Below, piece by piece: positions 51,508-60,610 of a DNA stretch of 64,000 nt. A program made the position numbers and the translations under genes. Every line of letters begins with the position of its first letter. Position 1 is the stretch's first letter. The stretch lies in assembly GCA_964601225.1 (NCBI GenBank), contig CAZRMM010000002.1:54462-118461 (forward strand), in the 5' to 3' direction. This DNA comes from CAYRGC01 sp964601225. Lineage in GTDB: Bacteria > Patescibacteriota > Gracilibacteria > Peribacterales > Peribacteraceae. The notes under the pieces are model-generated. The model searched no databases. It was not told the origin of the DNA and worked only from the letters and a program-made list of their open reading frames with translations.

Positions 51508-54500
51508 TAGGGCTTACAGAAGGAAACGACGGCCTGGCAATGCAGGGTATTGATGGAATCGCTGACGCCGAGACCTTTGTAGACGAGCCCCGTCAGGGCG
51601 TATCCCGGCGGACAAAGAACCGGCGTATATGAGCGTGCGTTGGTAGAAAGATCGGACGGAGAAGTGATCGGAGGCTGCGCGGCTCCGACTCCCGCCGTCG
51701 TCAACGGAGCACACGCGAGGATCGCCCCGTCCAAGAGATCGGATTGCTCTACATCTTTCTGATAAATTCCCACTGCAATCGTGCCGGCGGGACACGTGGA
51801 AGAAACGGGCGTCACAGCGCTTGCGGTGTATTGGGCGCTGGGCGTAATCGTAAACTCAGCGCCAAGAGTCGCATTCAGATTCAAAGGCTTGCACTTCACT
51901 TTGATCAAACTGAGCGAATCGCTCGTTCCGTCCTTGTAATCGAGTGCCGAGAGGAACGCGTTCCAGCCGGCGCAATCCAGGTTTTCGCTGAACGTTGAGT
52001 TGATTCCGTTATCGGGATCGGGATTCGGAACATTCGCGACATTCCCGGACAGCACTTCCCGTACGCAGTTGGCATCGCTCTCATCGTCCTTTTGCGGATC
52101 GTACGTTGCGCTATTGCCGGCATTTCCGTCGGTATGGCAACCGGGATCGAGGGCATCGACCTTGTTATCGAAATCGTTGTCGGCGCCATCGCCGCACTGC
52201 TTAGCAGTGGAGGGCAACGCGCACGCCTCATCAAGCGTGAGAGAACCGTATCCCGGATTGGCGCAGAACTGTCCGACAAACGTTCCGTATTTTCCGTTGC
52301 CATCCATGTCGACGTAATACGGTTTCACCGTGAGCCCCTCATCGACCACGCCATCGCAGTCGTCGTCCATGCCATTGCATGCCTCCGGATTTGGGCCGGG
52401 GTTGTCACACTTGTAATTGACGTAGAAGGCGACGTAATCGATGGAAAATCCCTCGGGCTCGGACGTGCCGGTCGTGGTGTCGTCCACCATGACGCTGATA
52501 TTTCCGTTGCGTAACGAGGTGAGAATCGCCGTGTTGGTGATTGGCACATCGATCTGCGCGGTCTTTCCGGCTTTCCCCGGCAAGTACTGGGCCTGACCAG
52601 CGTTCTTGAACGCGTCGACGACCTCGATGTTATTGATGAACAGCCGGTCCTTCACGCTGGGCTGCCCATCATCAAGATCGGCCGTCACGAAAATCGCGCG
52701 AGCGAACGTCACCGTGGCGTTCGCCGGAATCGGAGGAAGATACACCTTAAACGGCTGAGCGAGCTGGGCTTTCGTGTAGTCGCCCGTCAGCGGCCTATTC
52801 CCCCATCCGGACCCATAGGTGAGATAATCCATCGAAGGAGGCTCATCACAGCTCTTCTTGAACGCATTGAAGTCGGCATAGGACACATTCGGCGCCAGTC
52901 CGATGCCGAAGCCGTCGTAATCGCCGGTATGCGTACCACGGACCGAGACGCCGTTACCTCCCTGAACCGTGCAGACATTCACCGAGCTCGCGGAGGATCC
53001 GCTGCTGTTCGTACCATTGCTCCCCGCACTGGAACTCGTGGAAACCTTTTTACAGGTGACGGAACAGCTGTCGCCTGGCGTGCCGTTTTTGGAACCGTGA
53101 TCGCATTCCTCCCCCTGTATGACCGTTCCATCGCCGCAACTGTTGGCACAGAAACCAACGGCCGCACAAGCGGACTGGAGACACGTCACCGACGTACGTT
53201 GCGTGTCGGATTTTCCGTTTCCATCGAGGTCGTAAATAATCTCCCATCCCTCCGCACCGTTCGCACTCACTTTCTTATTCGATACGAGGGTCAGGATTTC
53301 CTTCGCACAGGTCGATACGTTGAAATCGTCGCAGTAGCGCGGGTTTCCGCTGCCGTAGAGGGCAACATCGCCCACGTTACAGAAAGCCCGCGAACGATCC
53401 TGGTCATTCGAATAGAAGTCCGTACCCGTGTTTATCACCTCATACACGCCCAGGGTCGATGCGCCGAGACTCGTGAATTTAAGACAGGTCACCGTCGTCT
53501 GGATCGTATCGACGATCTGATTTCCATCGTACGACCAATCGGACTCCCATCCTTCGCGGCCATTCACGACGATCCGGCCGTTATACTCGAGCATAGGCGT
53601 GCTGCAATTCCCGCACGTAGCGATGACGCCCTGTCCAAATACCGCCCTGTCACCCGCATCACAAAACGCCTGATTCTTGTTCTGATCGAGCTGCATCTGG
53701 CTTGCGATCGGTCCCGCGTCCCTTGTGTACGTGGAGTAATACGCAGACGTATTGCCCATGACCGTCGTGAGCGAAGGGCACGCGCTCGATGCATTGCCAC
53801 TTGAGGAACTTCCTGCGGAAGCAGGATTCGTAGGCGTCCCCGAGGAACAACCGTAGCAGGTCGTGTTGCAGTTGTTCGCAAGTACGAATGTCGGTCCGTT
53901 CAGCAAGTTCGACAAGCCGCCGGGACAGAAAATCGGCTGGGGATCTTGGAACAAACAAGACTGTCCCGCGACCGTGGAAACGCCACCGTTCTGAAACGGC
54001 TGATAGTTTGCGGGACAGACGACGGAACACCCGTAACAGGTCTTCTTGCAACCGTTGGCCTCGACAAACGTTTCGCCCGTTACGACCTGGCTGGCACCGC
54101 CCGGACAGAAGCTCGGTCCGGGACTCTGAGCCGAACAGGATCCCGTGCTCCCCAGCAAACTGGTGCCGGACGGCAAGAGCGTGAATCCCGTCGGACACGT
54201 CTGCTGCACGGTACCCGCGGTGATCGTCACGGTCTTCCTGCATTGTTGGCCGAATCTACCGACGTTCTCATTGCCCATCTCCCATGCGAAAGAATTTGGT
54301 CCGACCGAGCCCAATGCCGCCAATTGGCCGATGACCGTTACGGTCTCTCCAGGAGCGACGTCATGGGGAAGACCGATTCGCGCTTGTCCCCAGATGCTGT
54401 TGTCGTGCGGGTCCAGAGACATCAGTTTATAACCCTGTGTTGCGTACGGCTGCGCTGCGATCCAGGTGGTCGTACCGTTGTTCGTAAGACTGAAAACAGC

Positions 54501-55220
54501 CTGGAAAGGCTGGAGTGCGGTAACGGTATCGGGGGCGGAGACGATCGTGCAGGTTGCGCCGGTATTGGCATGCGCGCCGAACACAAGGATGTTCTTAAGC
54601 GTACAAGAACCGGAATTATCACTGTTCGTCGCATCCGCCACGCCACCCACGAGTCGCGTGGCACCGGCAGGAACGATAATCTCATTTTGGAGAGCGGAAA
54701 GCGGTATCGCCCCATTCGTTCCGCCGGGATACGGGATGACGGCGCCAGCGTTATCGGTGAACTGGAGCATGACGCCAGGCTGCTGGCTGCCCGGCGCATT
54801 CGCACAATTGATCTGCACTCCCCCGCCGGCCGATACGGTACCGAGAACTCCCGCCTGAATGGCATCTCCCGCCGACAGGTTGGAGATAAGGAGAACGTTG
54901 GCACTCCCTCCGGCCCCAACCCAATTCGTGAGAGAACAAGGCAAAGCCCCGCCGCAGCTCTGAAGAACGCGTGCTGTTCCCGGGATGGACCAGGCGTTCA
55001 CGTTGATGCCACCCGACGCGATCTCGGCGGCACCGCCGGAGGCGATGCAGTACGAGTCCTGCATGTCGACTTTGCCGTCCGCGTCGTTGTCGAGCCCATC
55101 AGCGCAGATTCCTCCAACCTGACCGATGAGAACGGGGGTCCGCATCGCGAGCGTGCCGAGCACCACGGCCACGATCATGGTCGAGATGGCGAAGCCGACA
55201 TGGGAATACCGGAGACTCAT
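51507..55220 (-). CDS. Large surface protein with NBR1-Ig-like and Cys modules (1237 aa)
   Basis: N-terminal helix (about 9-27), then a MopE-like ADGLDNDADGKVD motif. An Ig-like domain (about 240-345: LTNNGTTTWIAAQPYA, LPHDVAPGETV) has the look of the NBR1-Ig family. Two copies of a FCDAGD-GWE-DGN module, a DUF4215 unit, a beta-sandwich region (FARAIFVTADLDDG), and CNGMDDDCDGVVDEGL follow. The C-terminus ends in CPxG modules (CPAGTIAVGIYQKD, CPPGYALTGLVYKG), also present in the 1035-aa protein. The start at 55220 is fixed by an ATGA overlap; an in-frame codon at 55253 is upstream of it. Confidence 0.82.
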   Translation of the reverse strand: MSLRYSHVGFAISTMIVAVVLGTLAMRTPVLIGQVGGICADGLDNDADGKVDMQDSYCIASGGAAEIASGGINVNAWSIPGTARVLQSCGGALPCSLTNWVGAGGSANVLLISNLSAGDAIQAGVLGTVSAGGGVQINCANAPGSQQPGVMLQFTDNAGAVIPYPGGTNGAIPLSALQNEIIVPAGATRLVGGVADATNSDNSGSCTLKNILVFGAHANTGATCTIVSAPDTVTALQPFQAVFSLTNNGTTTWIAAQPYATQGYKLMSLDPHDNSIWGQARIGLPHDVAPGETVTVIGQLAALGSVGPNSFAWEMGNENVGRFGQQCRKTVTITAGTVQQTCPTGFTLLPSGTSLLGSTGSCSAQSPGPSFCPGGASQVVTGETFVEANGCKKTCYGCSVVCPANYQPFQNGGVSTVAGQSCLFQDPQPIFCPGGLSNLLNGPTFVLANNCNTTCYGCSSGTPTNPASAGSSSSGNASSACPSLTTVMGNTSAYYSTYTRDAGPIASQMQLDQNKNQAFCDAGDRAVFGQGVIATCGNCSTPMLEYNGRIVVNGREGWESDWSYDGNQIVDTIQTTVTCLKFTSLGASTLGVYEVINTGTDFYSNDQDRSRAFCNVGDVALYGSGNPRYCDDFNVSTCAKEILTLVSNKKVSANGAEGWEIIYDLDGNGKSDTQRTSVTCLQSACAAVGFCANSCGDGTVIQGEECDHGSKNGTPGDSCSVTCKKVSTSSSAGSNGTNSSGSSASSVNVCTVQGGNGVSVRGTHTGDYDGFGIGLAPNVSYADFNAFKKSCDEPPSMDYLTYGSGWGNRPLTGDYTKAQLAQPFKVYLPPIPANATVTFARAIFVTADLDDGQPSVKDRLFINNIEVVDAFKNAGQAQYLPGKAGKTAQIDVPITNTAILTSLRNGNISVMVDDTTTGTSEPEGFSIDYVAFYVNYKCDNPGPNPEACNGMDDDCDGVVDEGLTVKPYYVDMDGNGKYGTFVGQFCANPGYGSLTLDEACALPSTAKQCGDGADNDFDNKVDALDPGCHTDGNAGNSATYDPQKDDESDANCVREVLSGNVANVPNPDPDNGINSTFSENLDCAGWNAFLSALDYKDGTSDSLSLIKVKCKPLNLNATLGAEFTITPSAQYTASAVTPVSSTCPAGTIAVGIYQKDVEQSDLLDGAILACAPLTTAGVGAAQPPITSPSDLSTNARSYTPVLCPPGYALTGLVYKGLGVSDSINTLHCQAVVSFCKP

Positions 55221-58200
55221 TGGGTGCAGGCGCTGACGTCGAAGGAAAGACAATTACTCGAACACTTCAGGGTCCCGTTGGGACGGAAGACGTTCTGATA
55301 GATCACGTCTTTGCAGGTGGCACCCGTATACTGCTCGATCTGAGCACTGTTCCACGCACTGTCACACACTTCTCCGACATCGTATTGCCCATTGCCGCAC
55401 CCCGCGGGTTTGCAGTCCGCCGGGCAATTGAAGCTGGACTCGAAGATGTATTCGCAGAGACCGTTGCCGCAGAAACAATCGCCCGGACATGTCTGCTGCG
55501 TTTCGCCCGGGGTGCATTTGTTGTCTCCGCAGACTCCCAAGCACCGACCGCAGATGCCGAATGCGCCTTGAGACGGCTTGCACGTCTTATTGCCCGCCTG
55601 TTCGATGTAGCTCTGATACCCCAAAGTCGGGCATATGCCGGACAAGCCGCCCGGTTCGCCGAAACAGGAATTCCCCTGAGCACAGATATGACAGTCGCCC
55701 GGACAGGTCTGGTTGCTTTCGTCGATTTCGCACGCGCCATCACCGCAGACACTCACGCACTTGGCGCAAAGGCCAACGGTCGATCCGGGATTGATGCCAT
55801 CCGGATCCGGATTCGGACAAATGATCTGGACGCCATTTTGAAGCGCTTCATGGGCATATCCCTTGTGGAGGCAGGGAGTTTCATTGTTGTAGCAAGAGTA
55901 CCCGGGATCGCAATTGTTCCCGGCGGCGCCCCCGGCAAGACTCTGCATCGAACCTGTCGCACCGCTTGCACTGGACCCCGTCAACGTACACGCGCAGGTG
56001 GGAGAAATCTGACAAGTCGATGTGCAACAAGCGGTCCCGCACGCCCTGCCGCTATCGCACTGCTCGCCGACGTCCAGCTCCCCGTTTCCGCAGAGTCCCG
56101 TACATTGATAATACGGGAACTGCGCGATCGGCTTGCAGGCAAGACCCTGCGACTTGCAGAAGGAATCGCCTCCGAATTGGCTGCAGCCCCCGGCATCGCA
56201 GGAACTGCCCGATGAACTGGAATTCGACAATGAAGAGGCGGAAGAACCGCTGCTGGAAACACTGGAATTGGACGAACTCTGGGACGAGCTCTTCGCGGAA
56301 CTGGAACTGACGAGCGTGCACTGACTGGGACCGCAATTATTGGCAAGGCACTGAAGGCACGCAAAAGACAACGGCGACGAAGTCTGCCCTCCATTCGCCA
56401 AAGACTGAGAGGAATTGGAAGAGGGTAGAACGATCACCGCGACGCTGTCCTCAACGATCTGATTGGTGTTGATCGTAATGGAACACTGGATGCCGAACGT
56501 CATGCTCTGCGTCGGCGTGAACTGCTCCGAGCCGCTCGGCGACTTCGTGATGTATTGGCCCCACGGCGCAAGACTGTTCCCGGTATTGCAGTTGGATACC
56601 CCGTTACTCGTCCACGAAAGCGTGACGGACGTCCCCGCCGGAACGGTAATCGTGCCATCCGAACCGTTTACTTTGACGTCGATCGAGGGAGACGGAACAC
56701 AGGTTGGCGCACCCAAGTACACATTACGAACTCCGAGTCTGTAACACCCCGGAACGCCGTTCAATTCGCAAGAAGAGGCGATCTTGTTATAGCAGCTATT
56801 GTCGAGACATGCCTGGGTAAGCGGTTGTCCGGCGGGACAACCGACACGAACCTGCTGCCAATACGTCATCGTGGCATAGCAGCCGTTCATGGGAGGATTC
56901 GAGGCGGAACCTCCGGGGGTGGCCGGACACATGAGCGACATTCCCGAGGGGCATGTGGGCATCTGCGTACCCGCACCGGAGCAGGTTGGCGTACCGCCGC
57001 CGGTCGTCTGCGCAAGAAGCGGATTCGGCGCGGTGGCAACCTGGGCAACAAGGGAATTTTTTTTCGTGGACGCCTTCGCCTGCTGACACGCAACCTGCAA
57101 GGGACGGCAGAATAGGTGCGCCGTAGAATCGGTTCCGTCCGGCTGAGAAGGATCCGACGTACCGAATTCATCGTAATCAAGACCGACCAGTACTGTTCCG
57201 CCGGGGCAGCTCAAGCCGGCAATCGAACGCGGATTCGTATCGAGATCGGAATTCGCCAAATACGACTCGAGCGCTCCGACGCCGCTCGTCGAAAACGGGC
57301 TGCAACCGCGCTGGACGCCGTCGAGAAAGTCCGGGTTGGGCGAAGTAAGATCGAGATCCTTCTGGTAGATGAATGTCATTGCCGAATTGCCCGCACAGGT
57401 AAAAGTGGAGAGGGCCCGCGTATTGCCCGAATCGATATCTGGGTTCGGGAAAAATCCCGTGGGATTCGTCAGCTGGCCATCCGTCTGCAACTTGGAACAA
57501 TTGATCGTCAATCCGTCGACGACATCGCTGTTTCCTGTATCGCTGTCTTTATATCCGATCCCGAGAACGACGTAGCCGGCGGGACATCGCAACGTTCCGG
57601 CAATGGCCTTACCCTGATAATCCGGACTCGTGACCGTGACTTCGTTGCCGAGCGAAAACTGAGGATTCGTACACCCGGTCTGAGACGTATTCGATCCGTT
57701 GGAACCTGCGGATCCATTGGAACCGTTCGACGCATTGGAACCATTCGAACCGCCCGAACCGGTGCTGCTGGAAACGCCGCAGGCGGAAAAACAGGCTGGA
57801 CAAATCTGCTGCGAGGATACGGCGGACGCATTCGACGAAGATTGGATGGAATTCGCGGAGTTCGTGGAATTCGCGGAGTTCGCACTTCCGCTGGAAGCAC
57901 CGCCGGTGCAGGTATAGCAACGCCCAATCGGTCCATTCACGGGATCCGGATTGGTATTGCATGTCTGCGTGTTGGCCCCAGGTTGAAAGCTGGGCGTCTG
58001 TCCGCCGGTACAGACGTGGTAGAGCATGTCGCCGCAGTTCGGATAGGACGTGGTGCATGCCGGGTCATTGACCCCGCCGCCCCCTCCGGTTTGCGTGCCT
58101 CCCGCACTGGAAACGGTCTGGCAATTCGCGCAGTCTTGGGGGCACGTCGTCCCCCCGCAGGTACAAGGCAAACCGCAGCCGTTTACGACACACGGAGGAC

Positions 58201-58324
58201 AGTTCTGCGTCACCTCACTTGCCTGGCAAATACCGTCGCCGCATGCCGCGATCGCAACGGCAATGCCGCCGAACGATACGATGATCGTCGTCGCCAAGCC
58301 GATGGTGAAGGTGCGCGGACGCAT
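55217..58324 (-). CDS. Large surface protein with CPxG and Ig-like modules (1035 aa)
   Basis: Signal peptide (residues 1-26, cleavage after AIA) followed by CGDGICQASE-type short Cys repeats, Ser/Asn/Gly linkers, and about three CPxG modules (CPAGYVVLGIGYKD, CPGGTVLVGLDYDE). Next is an Ig-like domain (about 550-640: ITVPAGTSVTLSWTSNGV), more Ser linker, and C-terminal CGDNKCTPGETQQTCPGDC repeats. No C-terminal TM. The start at 58324 (MRPRTF) is 2 nt after the upstream stop; the frame extending to 58408 is not used. Its 3' end overlaps the next start (ATGA). Confidence 0.82.
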   Translation of the reverse strand: MRPRTFTIGLATTIIVSFGGIAVAIAACGDGICQASEVTQNCPPCVVNGCGLPCTCGGTTCPQDCANCQTVSSAGGTQTGGGGGVNDPACTTSYPNCGDMLYHVCTGGQTPSFQPGANTQTCNTNPDPVNGPIGRCYTCTGGASSGSANSANSTNSANSIQSSSNASAVSSQQICPACFSACGVSSSTGSGGSNGSNASNGSNGSAGSNGSNTSQTGCTNPQFSLGNEVTVTSPDYQGKAIAGTLRCPAGYVVLGIGYKDSDTGNSDVVDGLTINCSKLQTDGQLTNPTGFFPNPDIDSGNTRALSTFTCAGNSAMTFIYQKDLDLTSPNPDFLDGVQRGCSPFSTSGVGALESYLANSDLDTNPRSIAGLSCPGGTVLVGLDYDEFGTSDPSQPDGTDSTAHLFCRPLQVACQQAKASTKKNSLVAQVATAPNPLLAQTTGGGTPTCSGAGTQMPTCPSGMSLMCPATPGGSASNPPMNGCYATMTYWQQVRVGCPAGQPLTQACLDNSCYNKIASSCELNGVPGCYRLGVRNVYLGAPTCVPSPSIDVKVNGSDGTITVPAGTSVTLSWTSNGVSNCNTGNSLAPWGQYITKSPSGSEQFTPTQSMTFGIQCSITINTNQIVEDSVAVIVLPSSNSSQSLANGGQTSSPLSFACLQCLANNCGPSQCTLVSSSSAKSSSQSSSNSSVSSSGSSASSLSNSSSSGSSCDAGGCSQFGGDSFCKSQGLACKPIAQFPYYQCTGLCGNGELDVGEQCDSGRACGTACCTSTCQISPTCACTLTGSSASGATGSMQSLAGGAAGNNCDPGYSCYNNETPCLHKGYAHEALQNGVQIICPNPDPDGINPGSTVGLCAKCVSVCGDGACEIDESNQTCPGDCHICAQGNSCFGEPGGLSGICPTLGYQSYIEQAGNKTCKPSQGAFGICGRCLGVCGDNKCTPGETQQTCPGDCFCGNGLCEYIFESSFNCPADCKPAGCGNGQYDVGEVCDSAWNSAQIEQYTGATCKDVIYQNVFRPNGTLKCSSNCLSFDVSACTQ

Positions 58325-58326
58325 GG

Positions 58327-60246
58327 CTAGTTGCAATCTTGCGGGCAGGTGGTTCTCTCGTTGTTGAACGCATCGCAGAAGCCGTCGCCGCACACCTGCT
58401 GCAAGCAATCCGGGGGATTCTGACGAGTTGTATGGGGATTACTCGCGCAGTCCTTCGGGCAATTCTGTGCATTCTCGTTATTTTCGCATCGGTTGTCCCC
58501 GCATATCACGCAATCGGGGGGGGGCCTCATAAATGGCGCATAGCCGCAATCTTCAGCGCAGACGCCGGGCACGATAAAATCCGTCATGAATGTTTCACTC
58601 GAATCACACACGCCATCGCCGCACTTCAAGCAACTCGTGAGCGCGGAATCCTGCGTCCAGCTGCAACTGCCATTCGACTGCTTCTCGCATTTTCCCCATA
58701 CCTGATAACAACGATCCAATCTTGAGGGCGTGCAGCTACCCGACGGAGGCGACTGACTGGCATCGAGACAAATCTCATTTCTGCAACCGGCAATGACGCA
58801 ACCGGGCCCGGCCGACGTGCCCGCACCGGAAGCGGAAGACGAGCTTCCGCCCGGCACCGAGCACTGGAATCCGGACTCGATAACACACCCCGCAGAGCAA
58901 CCGTCGCCGTTCGTATTGTTATTGTCATCACACTGCTCAGAACCGTCTTTTGTTCCGTTGCCGCAGTACGGACAATACCCGCCGCTCGGGAAGGAGGGCA
59001 TCTGCCCGCCTTTTATAGCGGAAATCTGCGATGCCGTGAGAGCTCCCGGATACGCAAAGTAATCGTCGACCAGGCCGTCCCTGCTTTCGAGACAGTTGAA
59101 CGCTTGACCCACCTGCGCATTGCTCTGGCCGGGCTGGGTCGTACTCGTACCCGCAACTGCCCCGTCGATATAGAGAGTGCCGATTGATCCATCCCATGTG
59201 TACGTGATTTGGTGCCAGGTATTCGTGGAAATCGGCGCAGAAACGATTCCCGTTCCCGCAACCTGCACATGATTTGTAGAATCGAGCAATACTGCGGCGT
59301 TCTGCGTCACGTTCAGGGCAACATACCGATCGGTACAACCGGCGTACGTATATCCGTTGAGCGGAACCGCCGCCGCAGAACCCATCATGAACTGACCCCC
59401 GACCGAGTAGGGAGCGTTCGGCGGCGAAGTCATTCCCGGGCCGTTGAAAACGCCCGCATTGGGCGATGCTCCATTTTTCAGGCATCCATTCGCGCCGGAA
59501 TACGGGGGAGGAGCGCAGGAACTGGTTTGCATGTTGCTTCCAAGTGTTCCCGTGCCGCCGCCGCCCACTTGGTTGGTGGTCGTCGTGCTGCCGGGAGGAT
59601 CATTGAAGGTGTACAGATAGCCGCAAACCGTCGGCTGGGCTGAGGAAGAACTTCCTTGGCACTTACAGTTCGAACCGCAGGTATTGTTGGCACCGCATAG
59701 ATTCGTCGTGCCGGTGCAAACGCTCTGCCCGACAAGCGATCTGCCATTGAGGACATACATCGTCAGACACCACGCCGGCCCGTTGAATCCTCCGGTATTG
59801 TTAAAGCCGCAATACGTAGAAGTCGTGCAGCAACTGCCGACATTGGCATATGCCCCCACGTCGATCTGCGTCTTGAAGGCATTGACGTCTGCCGGGCAAG
59901 AAAATCCGGCGGGCTTGGGAGGAAGGCTCGCGCCGTCACACTGTTCCGTCCCCTCCAAAATATTATTTCCACAGACGGGACCGGAGGATGAACTGTGCGC
60001 TCCGCCGCCGCCCAAATTGCAAACGACCACGTCACAGACGTTTTGACTCACGGGAGTATATGCGCCATTCACATTAATACACTCCTGCAGCGTTTTGACC
60101 GTACAAGGATTCCCTCGCACTTCACAGCAAAAACCCGGGCCGGCCTGGGCCTGGAAAGACCCCAGACGCGAGAGCGTCGTTAGGAGGATCGTGAACGCGA
60201 ACGCCACGCCGACGACAGCCAATATTTTACCGTGTGGACGAAGCAC
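58327..60246 (-). CDS. LamG-like cysteine-rich surface protein (about 639 aa)
   Basis: N-terminal helix (about 8-25, ILAVVGVAFAFTILLTTL) with a likely cleavage after QAQA. The mature N-terminus begins GFCCEVRGNPC-LQEC-NGAY, a Gly-Phe-Cys-Cys version of the small-protein domain. A concanavalin/LamG-like beta-sandwich (about 205-420: TWHQITYTWDG, LYIDGAVAG, GLVDDYFAYPGALTA) suggests glycan or protein binding. DUF4215 and CGDGVCDSSE-type repeats follow to the end (CGDGFCDAFNNERTTC). The GTG at 60246 is preferred because it starts the signal region and overlaps the upstream gene by only 20 nt; an ATG at 60306 is possible. Confidence 0.8.
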   Translation of the reverse strand: MLRPHGKILAVVGVAFAFTILLTTLSRLGSFQAQAGPGFCCEVRGNPCTVKTLQECINVNGAYTPVSQNVCDVVVCNLGGGGAHSSSSGPVCGNNILEGTEQCDGASLPPKPAGFSCPADVNAFKTQIDVGAYANVGSCCTTSTYCGFNNTGGFNGPAWCLTMYVLNGRSLVGQSVCTGTTNLCGANNTCGSNCKCQGSSSSAQPTVCGYLYTFNDPPGSTTTTNQVGGGGTGTLGSNMQTSSCAPPPYSGANGCLKNGASPNAGVFNGPGMTSPPNAPYSVGGQFMMGSAAAVPLNGYTYAGCTDRYVALNVTQNAAVLLDSTNHVQVAGTGIVSAPISTNTWHQITYTWDGSIGTLYIDGAVAGTSTTQPGQSNAQVGQAFNCLESRDGLVDDYFAYPGALTASQISAIKGGQMPSFPSGGYCPYCGNGTKDGSEQCDDNNNTNGDGCSAGCVIESGFQCSVPGGSSSSASGAGTSAGPGCVIAGCRNEICLDASQSPPSGSCTPSRLDRCYQVWGKCEKQSNGSCSWTQDSALTSCLKCGDGVCDSSETFMTDFIVPGVCAEDCGYAPFMRPPPDCVICGDNRCENNENAQNCPKDCASNPHTTRQNPPDCLQQVCGDGFCDAFNNERTTCPQDCN

Positions 60247-60535
60247 CGTTCTGCGATGAAGGAAGTGAAACACAGGCTTTCTGACAGGCCTTCTTCGACG
60301 GAGCATAGGACACGCCCTGTGCCGCGAAACAGGCCGTCAAGCTAGCTTGCGGCACACATTCCTGACCGCGCTCGACGCAGCACCAACCTTTCCAAGCCGT
60401 GCTGCCAGAAGAACGAGATGCGCTCCCTTGAGGGACTGCATTCCCCGTTCTCGTGCGCAGGAGAAGCACTGCAAGGAGAAGGAGGATAACAAACGCTACA
60501 ACGACGACTGTCGTCATTCTCTGAACAGATCGCAT
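60227..60535 (-). CDS. Small Gly-Trp-Cys-Cys membrane protein, unit 1 leader (102 aa)
   Basis: One TM helix (about 8-27, TTVVVVAFVILLLLAVLLL), a Gly/Ser spacer, then KGWCCVERGQEC, LTACFAAQG, KACQKAC. Third member of the family. First gene of unit 1, which continues through five giant genes to 39973. A TACGCT box (60543-60548) ends 7 nt before the ATG at 60535. Confidence 0.76.
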   Translation of the reverse strand: MRSVQRMTTVVVVAFVILLLLAVLLLRTRTGNAVPQGSASRSSGSTAWKGWCCVERGQECVPQASLTACFAAQGVSYAPSKKACQKACVSLPSSQNGASSTR

Positions 60536-60542
60536 GGCAGCG

Positions 60543-60548
60543 AGCGTA
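60543..60548 (-). promoter_or_regulatory. -10 box of unit 1 (leaderless)
   Basis: TACGCT on the minus strand, 7 nt before the ATG of the 102-aa gene. It would drive the 20.5-kb unit 60535-39973. No convincing -35. Confidence 0.45.
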
Positions 60549-60610
60549 TCACAGTCTCCGAATGATCATCCAGGAAACCTGATTGTCTTGAGCAAAAACT
60601 CTGTTCAGCT

